Numbered from the stretch's first letter, positions 9,007 to 19,686 are shown. The stretch is DNA of 64,000 bases from a beta proteobacterium MWH-UniP1 (GCA_036362785.1 CP143625.1:1303401-1367400); one strand, 5' to 3'. Notes: generated from the letters alone by a model not told the origin. A program made the numbers and translations.

Positions 9007-9801
9007 TTAAGGCAGCGACAGACGCGGCAGAGCCCGCATTAGATTGGCCTGCGATTGACGACTCACCTCTTCTAGCGAAACGCCACGCAAGTCAGCAAGG
9101 CATTGTGCGATCGGCAGAACTTCAGCCGGTTCGTTGGCCTCGCCTTTGGACTTCCAAGACGGAGAGATATCTGGCGAATCCGTTTCCAACACGATCGATT
9201 CGATCGGCAACGCCATTGCCAGCCGTCGAATCTGTGCTGCTCTGGTGAAGGTCATTGCTCCACCAAAGCCCAAGACCAGCCCCTGCTGAATAAATGCATC
9301 GGCCTGAGTGCGACTGCCATTAAATGCATGGGCAATCCCGTGATGAATCTTGAACTGACGCAAAAACTTCAAGACCCGATCCTGCGCCTTGCGAACATGC
9401 AGAATCACCGGCAGATCATAATCGCGCGCCAGTCGACACTGGGCCGCATAAAAACGTTCCATTTTTTCTCGATCCAAACCCGGCACATAGTGGTCAAGAC
9501 CAATCTCCCCGACCGCGACAAGTTTGGGGTCGTGCCGGCAGCGGTCCAGGGCATTGTCGAGTGCAACGATCGCCTCGTCGCCTAGATCATCGACATACAT
9601 CGGATGGATCCCCAGGGCGTAAAACACCTCCGTCTGAGCATGGGCCAAGTCTTGGACCCGCTGAAAATTGGCAGGGTAAACCGATGGCACCACGATGGCG
9701 CGCACCCCGGCGGCCCGGCTTCGTGCCAATGCCCCTTCCAGGCCGCCTAGCACCTGCGGCATATCCAGATAATCCAAGTGGCAATGGCTATCGATCAGCA
9801 T
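9007..9801 (-). CDS. tatD: TatD-family metal-dependent DNase
   Basis: This 264-residue TIM-barrel hydrolase has the metal ligands of the family: DSHCHLD at the N-terminus, GEIGLDHY (Glu), LHVRKAQD (His), AHAFNG (His) and ETDSPD (Asp). TatD proteins are Mg-dependent 3'-5' exonucleases or general phosphoesterases. The start at 9801 lies only 17 bases from the divergent ATG of the DUF2062 gene. comEC lies directly downstream on the same strand, so co-transcription is likely. Confidence 0.92.
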   Translation of the reverse strand: MLIDSHCHLDYLDMPQVLGGLEGALARSRAAGVRAIVVPSVYPANFQRVQDLAHAQTEVFYALGIHPMYVDDLGDEAIVALDNALDRCRHDPKLVAVGEIGLDHYVPGLDREKMERFYAAQCRLARDYDLPVILHVRKAQDRVLKFLRQFKIHHGIAHAFNGSRTQADAFIQQGLVLGFGGAMTFTRAAQIRRLAMALPIESIVLETDSPDISPSWKSKGEANEPAEVLPIAQCLADLRGVSLEEVSRQSQANLMRALPRLSLP

Positions 9802-9818
9802 GGCTAGAATGGTCGGCT

Positions 9819-10412
9819 ATGGCAAGAAAGTATCTCAAACGCATTCTGCCCGACCAGACCGCGTTGGAACAAAACAAGCTGCTGCGCCGGTTCGGGCCGT
9901 GGCTATTGCATCCGGCCGTTTGGACCCTGCATCGCCGCAGTGTGGCGGGCGGTGTGGCCGCAGGACTCTTCTGCGGGCTTTTTCCGGCGCCCTTTCAAAT
10001 GGCAGGCGCTGCGTTTGCCTCTTTTCTATTCCACTGGAACCTGCCGGTCGCGGTCTTTGTCACGCTTTACACCAACCCAATCACCTTCATCCCGCTCTAT
10101 GTGCTGGCGCTAAAGATTGGCCTGATCATTCTGAATGCCATCTTGCCGGCCGAGGCTAACGCCGGCGGAACGGCAGGGGCAGCCTTTCCTGCCCCGCCAG
10201 ACTTCAATTGGTCCGCACCGATTGATTCCTTTATCGCACTTGGGGATTGGGCCCTGGGCATGGGCTGGCCCCTGGTGGTGGGCGTCTTCACCTTGGCCAC
10301 ATCACTGGCCGTAGTTGGTTATCTCTTGACGCGATTGGGCTGGAATCTCTGGGTACGCTGGGAAGTTATTCAGCGCAAAAAACGCGGTAGATCAAACCAC
10401 CCATCACGATAG
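9819..10412 (+). CDS. DUF2062 membrane protein
   Basis: This 197-residue protein has the DUF2062 pattern: a basic N-terminus ([12 protein letters not shown]), then [23 protein letters not shown], a [11 protein letters not shown] loop and at least three hydrophobic segments. It is an inner-membrane protein of unknown function. The frame is open further upstream, but family similarity begins at the ATG at 9819. The intergenic space to divergent tatD is 17 bases, so its promoter must overlap the tatD start. The last 9 bases overlap lolD. Confidence 0.85.
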   Translation: MARKYLKRILPDQTALEQNKLLRRFGPWLLHPAVWTLHRRSVAGGVAAGLFCGLFPAPFQMAGAAFASFLFHWNLPVAVFVTLYTNPITFIPLYVLALKIGLIILNAILPAEANAGGTAGAAFPAPPDFNWSAPIDSFIALGDWALGMGWPLVVGVFTLATSLAVVGYLLTRLGWNLWVRWEVIQRKKRGRSNHPSR

Positions 10413-11063
10413 CGACAGGGTCCGATCACAACGGGCGGCCAGTTCTGGGTCATGGGTGACCACAATTAAGCCAGACTGTTCGCCGCGAACACGCTCAATG
10501 AGTACCTCAAACACCTTTGCCGCTGTGGCCCGATCTAAGTTACCGGTGGGTTCATCGGCCAACACACAACTTGGCTGAGTCACCAAGGCCCGCGCAATCG
10601 CCACCCGCTGGCGTTCCCCGCCAGACAGCATGGCAGGCGTGTGGGTGAGGCGCTCAGCTAAGCCGACTCGCGTTAGCATGGCCCTGGCCTTTTCACGAGC
10701 AAGTTCGGGCGCTTCGCGTCGGATAAAAAGCGGCATGGCCACATTTTCTTCTGCGGTGAATTCGGGCAGAAGATGATGAAACTGATAAACGAAACCCAAT
10801 GAGGCGTTACGCAGCGTGGTTCGCTGTGCATCGGTGAGTGCATAGAGCGACTGGCCCGCAAACACAACATCGCCATCTGTTGGACGATCCAGCCCCCCAA
10901 GAATATGCAACAAGGTACTTTTGCCAGCGCCCGAGGCCCCCACCACGGCAATCGTCTCCCCCTTGCGCAGGCTAAGATCAACGCCGTTGAGCGCCACCAC
11001 TTGGCCAGGGCCATCCCCATAGACCATGCGCAGACCAGTTGCTTGGATCAAAACGTCAGCCAC
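10404..11063 (-). CDS. lolD: Lipoprotein-releasing ABC transporter, ATPase LolD
   Basis: This 219-residue ABC ATPase has Walker [10 protein letters not shown], the Q-loop region [11 protein letters not shown] typical of LolD/MacB-type ATPases, signature LSGGERQR, Walker [12 protein letters not shown] and switch His in VTHD. It powers extraction of outer-membrane lipoproteins from the inner membrane to LolA. The permease gene lies 26 bases upstream on the same strand, forming a two-gene unit. Confidence 0.93.
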   Translation of the reverse strand: MADVLIQATGLRMVYGDGPGQVVALNGVDLSLRKGETIAVVGASGAGKSTLLHILGGLDRPTDGDVVFAGQSLYALTDAQRTTLRNASLGFVYQFHHLLPEFTAEENVAMPLFIRREAPELAREKARAMLTRVGLAERLTHTPAMLSGGERQRVAIARALVTQPSCVLADEPTGNLDRATAAKVFEVLIERVRGEQSGLIVVTHDPELAARCDRTLSLS

Positions 11064-11089
11064 GGCGGTCCCCGCTCCAATAAAACACG

Positions 11090-12388
11090 TTATTCATAGC
11101 GCAGCGCCTCGGCGGGTTCTAAACGTGATGCACGCCAGCTGGGATAAATCGTGGCCAGAAGCGACAACACAAAGGCGATCACACCAATCTGCGCCACATC
11201 CGGCCAACGCAAATCCGAAGGCAGTCGATCAATGAAATAAATGCCCTTGGGCAACACCTGAAAACCAAAGAGCGCCTCGATGCCCGACATTACCGCATCG
11301 ATGTTGGCCGCAATCAGCGACCCCAAGGCCACCCCAATCACGACCCCTAAAAACCCAAGCCAAGCACCCTGCACCACAAAAATGGCCATGATGCTGCGCC
11401 GTTGGGCCCCAAGGGTTCGCAGAATTGCAATATCACTACGCTTATCCGTCACGGTCATGACCAGCATCGACACCAAATTAAACGCCGCCACGGCAATGAT
11501 GAGCATCAAGATAATGAACATCATGCGTTTTTCTACTTGCACGGCTGCAAACCAGTTTCGATTCTCATAAGACCAATCGCGCACCACCACACCACGGGGC
11601 AATTGCGCTGATAACTCTCGCGCCACATCCGGCGCCCGCTGCATGTCTTTGAGCATCACGCGCAGGCCCACGATGGCCTGCTCTCTGAAAAAAAGCTCTG
11701 CATCTTGGGCATGAATCAGCGCAAGATTGCTGTCATATTCAAAGTGCCCAGAGGCAAACACACCAGAGACCGTGAATTGTCGCAGCCGCGGTGTCACGCC
11801 TGTTGGGCTCACCACGCCATCGGCCGCAATCACGACGATCTGATCACCCACCCCAACGCGCAGGGTATTGGCCAACTCTTTGCCCAACACAATCTGAAAC
11901 TGGCGTGGCGCCAGGCTATCCAATCGGCCGGAGACCAAACGAGAGAGTGCGCCGCTGACACTTGGCTCTTGTCGTGGATCAATGCCTCTGACCAGAACGC
12001 CCCGCATCTGACCCTCATGCGAGACCATGGCCTGAGACATCGCAAAAGGTGCCGATGCCACCACCTGGGGATGCTGGCTTACCGCTGGCTGCAGGCTCGA
12101 TACATTGGCAATCGGCTGGCCCGGCAACAAGACCTCCACATGCGAGAGCACGCCGAGCATTCGATCACGGACTTCTTTCTGAAATCCGTTCATGACTGAT
12201 AACACCACGATCAACGCGGCAACGCCCAAGGCAATCCCAGCCGTGGCCAAGCCAGAAATAAACGAGATGAATCGATTCCTGCTGCCTGCACTTGGTTTTT
12301 TCGGCTGGCCAGGAGTGGATGCCGGTGGTTTGGCATAACGGCCTGCTCGCGTGTAGCGCAGACCAATCAAAATCTCATAAGGAAGCAT
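11090..12388 (-). CDS. lolC: Lipoprotein-releasing ABC transporter permease (LolC/LolE family)
   Basis: This 432-residue permease has one N-terminal membrane segment ([20 protein letters not shown]), a large periplasmic domain, and three C-terminal segments around residues 290-420. It pairs with LolD downstream. Only one permease is present here, so the complex may be a homodimer (LolF-like) unless a second gene lies elsewhere. A proline-rich insert ([12 protein letters not shown]) sits close to the N-terminus. The gene diverges from recJ with 27 bases between starts. Confidence 0.92.
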   Translation of the reverse strand: MLPYEILIGLRYTRAGRYAKPPASTPGQPKKPSAGSRNRFISFISGLATAGIALGVAALIVVLSVMNGFQKEVRDRMLGVLSHVEVLLPGQPIANVSSLQPAVSQHPQVVASAPFAMSQAMVSHEGQMRGVLVRGIDPRQEPSVSGALSRLVSGRLDSLAPRQFQIVLGKELANTLRVGVGDQIVVIAADGVVSPTGVTPRLRQFTVSGVFASGHFEYDSNLALIHAQDAELFFREQAIVGLRVMLKDMQRAPDVARELSAQLPRGVVVRDWSYENRNWFAAVQVEKRMMFIILMLIIAVAAFNLVSMLVMTVTDKRSDIAILRTLGAQRRSIMAIFVVQGAWLGFLGVVIGVALGSLIAANIDAVMSGIEALFGFQVLPKGIYFIDRLPSDLRWPDVAQIGVIAFVLSLLATIYPSWRASRLEPAEALRYE

Positions 12389-12415
12389 GGCCGGAGTTTG
12401 CCATACTAGCGGGCT

Positions 12416-14194
12416 ATGAGCGGCCCACAGACCCCCACTCCATCAATGGCATCAAGCGCCCCACCACGTCTTCATCAAAGGCCCTTGGATCAGGCTGCCT
12501 TTGAGCGACTGCTGGCCAGCGGCCTGCACCCCGTGCTGGCCCGCGTGTTCGCCGCCCGCGGCGTCCAAAATGCCGCAGAGCTTGCCGATGGACTCGATGC
12601 ACTCCACGCGCCATCGCACCTGCAAAACATACAGTCAGCAGCGGCCTTACTGGCAAACGCGATTGCCGAACAGAAGAAATGTCTGGTGGTGGCCGACTAC
12701 GACGCCGATGGCGCTACGGCATGTGCCGTTGCAGTCCGTGGCCTGCGCCGATTGGGTGCGCGCGTGGATTATTTAGTGCCCGACCGTTTTGTGTTTGGCT
12801 ATGGGCTCACCCCTGCACTGGTCGAACATGCTGCCCAGTGCCATGCCAACGACCCAATTGATCTGATCATCACAGTCGATAACGGCATCTCCAGTATCGC
12901 TGGCGTCAAGGCCGCACAGGCCAAAGGCATTGATGTACTAATCACCGACCATCATCTGCCTGGCCAGGAGCTGCCGCAGACCCTGATCGTGAATCCAAAC
13001 CTGCCCGGCTGCGCATTCCCCAGCAAAAATCTCGCAGGCGTGGGAGTGATGTTTTATGTGCTCTTGGCCCTTCGGGCCCACCTGAGGCAAGCCGGCTGTT
13101 TCTCTGCGTCAGCCGAACCGCGGTTGGATGACTTGCTGCCAATTGTTGCTCTGGGCACGATTGCCGATGTGGTGAAACTTGATGCCAATAATCGCCGCCT
13201 GGTCAGCCAGGGGCTGCGTCGCCTTCGCAAAGGCGACTCTTTCCCCGGGCTTAACGCACTTTTTCAGGTAGCCAATCTCGATGTCCGGGCGGCCAACACC
13301 ACACATTTTGGTTTTGCCATCGGACCAAGGCTCAATGCCGCGGGCCGGCTTAGTGACATGAGCATCGGCATTCGCTGCCTGCTTACCGATGATTTTCAAG
13401 AGGCCATGCAGCTTGCTGAAGAGCTAGATCGTTTGAATCGCGAACGGCGCGAGATTGAGGCCGATGCGCGAGAGCAGGCGGAAACCTTAGCCCGCAGCAT
13501 CATGCAGTCACCCCGCATCTCAACAGGCCAGCGCTACAGCATTGTGCTACACGACAGTGCCTGGCACCCGGGCGTGGTCGGCCTGATCGCAGGCCGGCTG
13601 AAAGAATCTTTTTATCGGCCCACCATCGTCTTTGCCGATGATCATGACGGCCAACGAATCAAAGGCTCCGGAAGATCGATCCCCGGGGTCCACATTCGTG
13701 ATGTCTTAGAGCGCATCGACACCCTGCACCCCGGCCTGATTCTGGCCTTTGGTGGCCATGCCATGGCGGCAGGCCTGACGCTACACAAGGATCGTCTCGA
13801 CCAATTTCAAGACCTCTTTGAATCCACTGTGGCCAGCTTTGCCAACCCCGAAGATCTCCATCAACAAATTGAGACCGACGGACCACTGGATCCACAGTAC
13901 CTGCGGCTAGATGTGGCCTTGATCTTGGGTCAGCAGGTCTGGGGCCAGGGCTTTCCCGGTCCAATCTTCGTGAATCGATTTCAGGTCTTGCAACAGCGTC
14001 GATTGAAGGAGCGGCACCTGAAGCTGCTGCTGGCCCATGAGGCCGAGGGCGCGGCCGCACAGGCCCGCATCGAGGCGATCTGGTTTAACGCCCCCCAAGA
14101 CCTGGGTGCGGCCGCCAGCCTGGCCTATCGGCTCGCCGTCAACGACTGGCAGGGCCAGTCCTCGGTCCAGCTTGAGATCGTTGGAGTGGCGTAA
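12416..14194 (+). CDS. recJ: Single-stranded-DNA exonuclease RecJ
   Basis: This 592-residue protein has the DHH phosphoesterase motifs: VVADYDADGATA, the VDNGIS segment, ITDHHLPG and a GTIADVV motif. The DHHA1 region includes GSGRSIPGVHIRD and FGGHAMAAG, followed by an OB-fold C-terminus. RecJ degrades single-stranded DNA 5' to 3' in RecF-pathway recombination and mismatch repair. prfB and lysS follow on the same strand, an arrangement often seen in related genomes. Confidence 0.95.
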   Translation: MSGPQTPTPSMASSAPPRLHQRPLDQAAFERLLASGLHPVLARVFAARGVQNAAELADGLDALHAPSHLQNIQSAAALLANAIAEQKKCLVVADYDADGATACAVAVRGLRRLGARVDYLVPDRFVFGYGLTPALVEHAAQCHANDPIDLIITVDNGISSIAGVKAAQAKGIDVLITDHHLPGQELPQTLIVNPNLPGCAFPSKNLAGVGVMFYVLLALRAHLRQAGCFSASAEPRLDDLLPIVALGTIADVVKLDANNRRLVSQGLRRLRKGDSFPGLNALFQVANLDVRAANTTHFGFAIGPRLNAAGRLSDMSIGIRCLLTDDFQEAMQLAEELDRLNRERREIEADAREQAETLARSIMQSPRISTGQRYSIVLHDSAWHPGVVGLIAGRLKESFYRPTIVFADDHDGQRIKGSGRSIPGVHIRDVLERIDTLHPGLILAFGGHAMAAGLTLHKDRLDQFQDLFESTVASFANPEDLHQQIETDGPLDPQYLRLDVALILGQQVWGQGFPGPIFVNRFQVLQQRRLKERHLKLLLAHEAEGAAAQARIEAIWFNAPQDLGAAASLAYRLAVNDWQGQSSVQLEIVGVA

Positions 14195-14221
14195 AATCGG
14201 GCTTTTTAAGCGAAAAACCGA

Positions 14222-15326
14222 ATGGAAGCTGAACGCATCAATCTAATCGAATCCTCTTTGCAGTCGCTGCGCAAACGCGTAGACGAACTCAGGAGGTTTC
14301 TTTGACTACGATGCCAAGGCCGCCCGGCTCGCAGAAGTTAATCGATTAGTCGAAGACCCAGAACTCTGGAACGACCCCAAGCGGGCCCAAGACATCGGCC
14401 GGGAAAAAAAGTCGCTTGAACTGGTCGTCGAATCGATCTCCCAACTCACCACTCACATCGCCGAATCACTCGAGTTACTCGAGATGGCCCGCGATGAAAA
14501 CGACGAGGCCACCATGGTGGCCGTTGAAGACGACACCGCCGCTATTGAAAAGCAAGTCGCCGACCTGGAATTTCGCCGGATGTTTTCTAATCCTGCAGAT
14601 TCACTCAACTGCTTTTTGGATATCCAGGCGGGCGCCGGCGGCACCGAGGCCTGCGACTGGGCATCCATTCTGCTGCGGCAATACCTGCGCTACGCGGAGC
14701 GCAAAGGATTCAAGGCGGAACTTCTGGAAGAGTCCGACGGCGATGTGGCCGGCATTAAATCAGCCACCATCAAGATTTCCGGTGACTATGCCTTTGGTTT
14801 TTTGCGAACTGAAACGGGTGTTCATCGACTTGTTCGCAAATCGCCCTTTGATTCTAGCGGCGGCCGGCATACCTCTTTTGCATCAGTATTTGTCTACCCT
14901 GAAGTAGACGACTCACTTGAAATCGTGATTAACCCGGCCGATGTTCGCACCGACACCTATCGGGCCTCTGGTGCGGGTGGCCAGCACATCAACAAAACAG
15001 ACTCTGCCGTGCGTCTTACCCACCTCCCGACAGGCATTGTCGTGCAGTGCCAAAACGATCGTTCACAGCACAAAAATCGTGACGAAGCCTGGAAGATGCT
15101 GAAATCGCGGCTCTACGAACACGAGCTGCGCAAGCGCATGGAAGAGCAGCAAAAACTCGAAGACAGCAAGACTGATGTGGGCTGGGGCCACCAGATCCGC
15201 AGCTATGTTTTAGATCAGTCACGCATTAAAGATCTGCGCACCAACGTGGAAATCTCCAACACACAACGCGTACTTGACGGCGACCTGGATGCCTTCATCG
15301 AGGCCAGCCTGAAACAGGGAATCTAA
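14222..15326 (+). CDS. prfB: Peptide chain release factor 2, programmed +1 frameshift
   Basis: The gene is split between two frames. Frame one runs from ATG 14222 through CTT at 14300-14302 and meets an in-frame TGA at 14303-14305. After a +1 slip, translation continues at GAC 14304 to the stop at 15326, giving about 367 residues, close to the usual RF2 length. The anticodon-like motif SPF lies in [10 protein letters not shown] and the peptidyl-tRNA hydrolysis motif GGQ in [12 protein letters not shown]2 reads UGA and UAA. lysS starts one base after the stop. Confidence 0.97.
14291..14306 (+). promoter_or_regulatory. prfB +1 recoding site
   Basis: AGGAGG (14291-14296), a 3-base spacer TTT, the slippery codon CTT (14300-14302), then TGA followed by C. 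This matches the known RF2 autoregulatory frameshift: an internal Shine-Dalgarno, CUU and a poor-context UGA. Low RF2 lets the ribosome slip and make more RF2. Confidence 0.96.
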
Positions 15327-15327
15327 T

Positions 15328-16881
15328 ATGAGCCAAGCCCCCACCACGCCCAGCGACACCACCAGCCACGAGCTAGACCACTCGGGCTTTGACGAAAACC
15401 AAGTCATGGCTGAACGCCGGGCCAAGCTCGATGCCCTGCGTGCTACCAACCCGGTCGCCTTCCCCAATGATGTCCACCCCACCCGTCATGCGAGCCCCCT
15501 GCACAGCCGCTACGAACAACACAGCCGCGAGCAGTTAGAAAGCGAACATGTGGAAGTCAGCATCGCCGGCCGCATGATGCTCAAGCGTGTTCAGGGCAAA
15601 GCCAGCTTTGCCACGCTACAAGACGCCACAGGCAGGCTACAGATCTACCTAAACGACGAGGGGGTTGGCATCGACTCCCACGAATCCTTCAAGCACTGGG
15701 ACTTGGGCGACATCGTATTTGCACGCGGCGTATTGTTTAAAACCATGAAGGGTGAGTTGTCGGTCCGCTGCAACGCGGTTCGTTTGGTCGCCAAGTCGCT
15801 TCGGCCACTGCCTGACAAATTCCACGGCCTGAATGACACCGAGACCCGTTACCGCCAGCGTTACGTTGATCTGATTGTCAACGCCAATTCACGCGAGGTG
15901 TTCTTGGCGCGCTCAAAAACGCTCTCGGCGATTCGACACTTCATGAACGACCATGAATTTTTAGAAGTCGAAACACCGATGCTGCATCAGATTCCTGGTG
16001 GTGCCGCAGCCAAACCCTTTATCACCCACCACAACGCGCTGGATCAGCAGATGTTTTTGCGAATTGCACCAGAGCTCTTTTTGAAGCGCCTGATTGTTGG
16101 TGGGTTTGAGCGGGTCTACGAAATCAATCGCAATTTCCGCAACGAGGGCTTAAGCCCACGGCATAACCCCGAGTTCACCATGATGGAGTTCTACGCGGCC
16201 TATACCGACTACCAGTGGCTAATGGACTTCACCGAGGGCGTGCTGCGCCATGCGGCTATTGCGGCAACCGGCTCGGCCACCCTGACCTATCAGGGCCGAA
16301 CCCTTGATTTGGCCAAGCCATTTGAGCGACTCACCATTGTGCAAGCCATTCAACAACACGCGCCGCAATATACCGATGCCATCTTGCAAGACCGCGAGGC
16401 GCTGCGCTCCGCATTGAAGTCGTTGCGTGTGGACATCAACGCGCCAAACCTAAAAAATGCCGGCCTTGGTGCCTTGCAATTGGCACTCTTTGAAGAAGTG
16501 GCCGAGTCCAAACTCTGGGATCCAACCTTCATCATTGACTATCCCGTGGAAGTCTCGCCACTGGCACGTGCGTCCGATCAGCGGCCCGAAATCACCGAGC
16601 GCTTTGAGCTCTTTATCACTGGCCGCGAAATTGCCAATGGCTTTTCAGAGCTCAATGACCCAGAAGATCAGGCGCGACGTTTCCACATGCAGGTGATCGC
16701 CAAAGATGCTGGCGATGAAGAAGCCATGTACTTTGATGCCGACTATATCCGTGCGTTGGAGTACGGCATGCCGCCAGCAGGTGGCTGCGGCATTGGCATT
16801 GATCGCTTGGTGATGCTGCTCACCGACAGCCCCAGCATCCGCGATGTGATTCTGTTTCCGGCCCTGCGGCGCGAAGAATAA
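15328..16881 (+). CDS. lysS: Lysyl-tRNA synthetase, class II
   Basis: This 517-residue enzyme has an N-terminal OB-fold anticodon-binding domain ([21 protein letters not shown]) and a class II catalytic core. Motif 2 lies at [20 protein letters not shown] and motif 3 at [15 protein letters not shown]. It charges tRNA-Lys. It is co-directional with prfB, one base apart, and translation is probably coupled. A hairpin between lysS and the convergent ThDP-enzyme gene follows. Confidence 0.97.
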   Translation: MSQAPTTPSDTTSHELDHSGFDENQVMAERRAKLDALRATNPVAFPNDVHPTRHASPLHSRYEQHSREQLESEHVEVSIAGRMMLKRVQGKASFATLQDATGRLQIYLNDEGVGIDSHESFKHWDLGDIVFARGVLFKTMKGELSVRCNAVRLVAKSLRPLPDKFHGLNDTETRYRQRYVDLIVNANSREVFLARSKTLSAIRHFMNDHEFLEVETPMLHQIPGGAAAKPFITHHNALDQQMFLRIAPELFLKRLIVGGFERVYEINRNFRNEGLSPRHNPEFTMMEFYAAYTDYQWLMDFTEGVLRHAAIAATGSATLTYQGRTLDLAKPFERLTIVQAIQQHAPQYTDAILQDREALRSALKSLRVDINAPNLKNAGLGALQLALFEEVAESKLWDPTFIIDYPVEVSPLARASDQRPEITERFELFITGREIANGFSELNDPEDQARRFHMQVIAKDAGDEEAMYFDADYIRALEYGMPPAGGCGIGIDRLVMLLTDSPSIRDVILFPALRREE

Positions 16882-16898
16882 GCGCCAGCAATAAAGAA

Positions 16899-16930
16899 CG
16901 GGCCAGCCAAACTCCCCTTCGGCCGGCCCG
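16899..16930 (-). terminator. Hairpin terminator between lysS and the ThDP-enzyme gene
   Basis: CGGGCC (16899-16904) pairs with GGCCCG (16925-16930) and GCC (16906-16908) with GGC (16921-16923). On the minus strand TTCTTTATT follows the stem, so it best fits the end of the minus-strand catabolic operon. It may also stop lysS transcripts. Confidence 0.65.
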
Positions 16931-16937
16931 CCGGAAA

Positions 16938-18587
16938 CTAGACCATCTTCACTGCAGGTGCGGCGGATTTAGAAATAAATCCGTTGATACAAAACGGGCC
17001 TTTCGCGGCCAAAGCCGCTTTCGCCGCGGCCTGTGCTTCAGCTGGTGTTTTAACCGACACCCCTTCTGCACCAAAGGCCTGAGCGACTTTTTGATATTCC
17101 ACCGGCAGCAGTTCGCAGCCTGACAAACGCGCCTCACCATAGGTGCGTAGCTGAATCTGATACTCCGCATTCCAACAACAGTCATTGCCCACCACGCAGA
17201 CCATCTTCACGCCATAACGAACCGCCGTATCAAATTCCGACGGATGAAAACCAAAGGCGCCATCCCCCATAAAGGCCAAGACCAAAGCATCAGGCCGCTC
17301 AATTGCCGCACCGATGGCAAACGGCGTTGCTCCGCCAATGGCGCCTGCTGGGCCGTTGACCACACGAATTGGTGCTTTGATGATGGCCTGGGCCCATTGA
17401 CCAAACTCGCCACCATCGGCCACCAGAATCACCTCGCGGGTCTTGGCAATCTCAGCAAATGGCTTAAGCAATGCAATCGCATGCATGGGGTCAGTCGCGG
17501 CATTGGCCAAGTCGGCCCAGTTCGCAGGCTCAAAGTCGATCGTCTTTTTCGCAAGTGCGGTCCAGTCGGCATGGGCGGAATTTGCCGTAACGCTCGCCGA
17601 CTGAATCGCTGACATCAGCGATGGCCCGTCGGCATGAATTGCTGCAAGCAGGCGATTGCCCAACACCGTCTTCGCATGCGCCAAGACCTTTTCTTCGGCA
17701 TCGACCACGACAAAACGGGCCTGAGCAGAAAAGATGCTGGGGTCGCCAAACTTCAAAGTGAAATCGATCTTCTTCCCAACCAAGACCACCAAATCAGACT
17801 CGGCCAACAGCCCCGGAAAAGCGCCCAGAGCCGGATCATTAATGCCGCGTGGGCTTTCCATGCCAATAATGGGAATGCCAAGTTTTGTGCGACATGCAGC
17901 AACAGCGGACTGATGCGCCGGCTGCATCAAATGCGACCCAGTTAAGACCAAAGGCTTTTTCGCCTGCGCAATTTTGGAGAGGAGATTGCTCAAACTTTCA
18001 GCAGCAGGCACGATCGGCACGGGTTGGAAATCTTTTGGAGACACCGGGACATCGGCCTGATCGAGGGTGCCATCCAACACATCCTGCGGCAGACTGAGCG
18101 CCACGGGGCCGGGGCGGCCCGACCGGGCAATACGGATCGCATTGGCAATATCTACAGCCAAGGTGGCGGTCGATCGGGCCACAAGTGATGCCTTGACACA
18201 CGGTGCAGCAACGGTGGCTTGGTCCATTTCTTGAAAGGCACCCTTGCCCAACTGATTCAGTGGTGCATGGCCAGAAAGGAGCAAGACCGGCGACTCTGCC
18301 TGCAGTGCCGTGTACATCGCCGACACCGCATTGGCGTGGCCGGGGCCGCCGGTGACCATCGCCACCGCCACATTACCCGTCAGTCGCGCTGCGGCATCGG
18401 CCATATGAACCGCAGCAGCCTCGTGCCGGACATGAAACAAGCGCAAAGGGCTGTCAATGGCTGCATCAAAGATGGGCATGATGTGATTGCCCGACAGCGT
18501 GTAGATATTCTGAACACCCGCGATCTCTAAAGCCTTGGCAAGAATGTCCGCACCACGGACCTTAGCGGCTGAGGAATTTGCTCCCAC
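16938..18587 (-). CDS. Thiamine-diphosphate-dependent enzyme, acetolactate-synthase-like
   Basis: About 549 residues in the three-domain ThDP layout: PYR domain with the conserved Glu in RHEAAAVHMADAAARLTG, a central domain, and a PP domain with the cofactor motif GDGAFGFHPSEFDTAV ending in NDCCWN. The substrate is unknown; acetolactate synthase, oxalyl-CoA decarboxylase, Xsc-type and 2-ketoacid decarboxylases share the fold. I choose GTG at 18587, since AAGGA lies 7 bases upstream. TTG at 18611 also opens the frame but has no ribosome site. The ribosome site overlaps the TAA of the Bug gene, so coupling is likely. It is the last gene of the slcC-led minus-strand series and may act on a sulfonated ketoacid; that is inference. 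Confidence 0.8.
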   Translation of the reverse strand: MGANSSAAKVRGADILAKALEIAGVQNIYTLSGNHIMPIFDAAIDSPLRLFHVRHEAAAVHMADAAARLTGNVAVAMVTGGPGHANAVSAMYTALQAESPVLLLSGHAPLNQLGKGAFQEMDQATVAAPCVKASLVARSTATLAVDIANAIRIARSGRPGPVALSLPQDVLDGTLDQADVPVSPKDFQPVPIVPAAESLSNLLSKIAQAKKPLVLTGSHLMQPAHQSAVAACRTKLGIPIIGMESPRGINDPALGAFPGLLAESDLVVLVGKKIDFTLKFGDPSIFSAQARFVVVDAEEKVLAHAKTVLGNRLLAAIHADGPSLMSAIQSASVTANSAHADWTALAKKTIDFEPANWADLANAATDPMHAIALLKPFAEIAKTREVILVADGGEFGQWAQAIIKAPIRVVNGPAGAIGGATPFAIGAAIERPDALVLAFMGDGAFGFHPSEFDTAVRYGVKMVCVVGNDCCWNAEYQIQLRTYGEARLSGCELLPVEYQKVAQAFGAEGVSVKTPAEAQAAAKAALAAKGPFCINGFISKSAAPAVKMV

Positions 18588-18597
18588 TGTGGTTTCC

Positions 18598-19572
18598 TTA
18601 TTTGATTTCAATATTTAAAAGTTTTCCAAGACGCTCATACACCGCGACCTGCTCAGCAACAAATTTAGCGGTTTCTTCAGGCGTGGTTGGCTTTGGCATG
18701 CCGCCAATTTTTTCGGTGCCCGATATCCATTTGGGATCCGCGCCGATTTTTGCCATCGCCGATGACAGGCGGTTCACCACGTCTTTGGGCATATTCGGGG
18801 GGCCAACCAAGGCGCTCCAACCCACCATGGCTTCAAGCTGCGGATATCCGGCTTCGCGTGCGGTTGGCACATCGGGCAAATCTTTAAAACGCTCTGGAAC
18901 GGTCTGCACCAAAGCCCGAACGCGATTGCCCCGCATCAGCGGCAAGGCCGGGCCCAGGTTGGTGCAAGAGAAATCGGCCTGGCTGCTGGCCACCGCAGTG
19001 ACGGCCTCGCCACCACTCTTATAGGGCACCTCAACGGCCGCAGCCTTGCCGAGTTTGGCAGCATCGAACAGGGTCTGGGTGGCAAAGTTCAACAAAGTAC
19101 CTGTGCCGCTCGTGCTGTAAGTCAGCTTGCCAGGGTTTCTTTTAAGACTTTCGACCAAATCTGCCAGAGTCTTGATCGGAGAATCCGCACGCACAACGCA
19201 GACCATGGGATTGAGCTCCAAAAGACTGATGAAGGTGAATTCGTTCCATTTGTACTTCAGCCCTGGCTGAATCGCTGGCGCAATGGCATGGGAGCCCACC
19301 CGCGACAACAAGAGCGTATGGCCATCGGGGGCGGCATCCCGCACCGCCAATGTACCAACCGTGCCACCCGCACCAGCACGATTCATCACCACCATGGGCT
19401 GAGACAAATGCGCCTGCGCTGCTGCCGCGAGATTACGGGCCGAAAGATCCGCATCCCCACCGGGGCCAAAAGGAGCGATCAGTTGAATTGGTTTTGATGG
19501 GTATGTCTGCGCGACCGCACTACCCATCGTGATAACACTGGCAAGCACCATCAGACCGAAACTACGTTTCAT
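18598..19572 (-). CDS. Bug-family (TctC-like) periplasmic substrate-binding protein 1
   Basis: About 324 residues with a signal peptide (MKRSFGLMVLASVITMGSA, cleavage near AVA-Q). The Bug fold begins with YPSKPIQLIAPFGPGGDADL and continues through GAGGTVG. These receptors serve tripartite tricarboxylate transporters and bind carboxylates. AGGAG precedes the ATG at 19572; the frame is open to 19611, but that extension lacks a ribosome site. A terminator (19651-19686) separates it from the upstream Bug gene, so it may have its own promoter or depend on read-through. No TctA/TctB membrane genes lie in the window. Confidence 0.9.
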   Translation of the reverse strand: MKRSFGLMVLASVITMGSAVAQTYPSKPIQLIAPFGPGGDADLSARNLAAAAQAHLSQPMVVMNRAGAGGTVGTLAVRDAAPDGHTLLLSRVGSHAIAPAIQPGLKYKWNEFTFISLLELNPMVCVVRADSPIKTLADLVESLKRNPGKLTYSTSGTGTLLNFATQTLFDAAKLGKAAAVEVPYKSGGEAVTAVASSQADFSCTNLGPALPLMRGNRVRALVQTVPERFKDLPDVPTAREAGYPQLEAMVGWSALVGPPNMPKDVVNRLSSAMAKIGADPKWISGTEKIGGMPKPTTPEETAKFVAEQVAVYERLGKLLNIEIK

Positions 19573-19650
19573 GCCTATCTCCTCAAAAAAATTGCTGAGC
19601 TTAGTGACCAAGTTTTAATCTGTGAACCAATAGTTAATAACTTGCTTTTC

Positions 19651-19686
19651 ACAAAAATAAAAAAGGGGCACCAATCTGGCACCCCT
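19651..19686 (-). terminator. Terminator after Bug receptor 2
   Basis: On the minus strand AGGGGTGCC, a 5-base loop and GGTGCCCCT form a 9-bp stem with two G-T pairs (19664-19686), followed by TTTTTTATTTTT. It lies 36 bases after the stop of the Bug gene at 19722 and before the next Bug gene, and so splits the minus-strand series or attenuates it. Confidence 0.85.
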
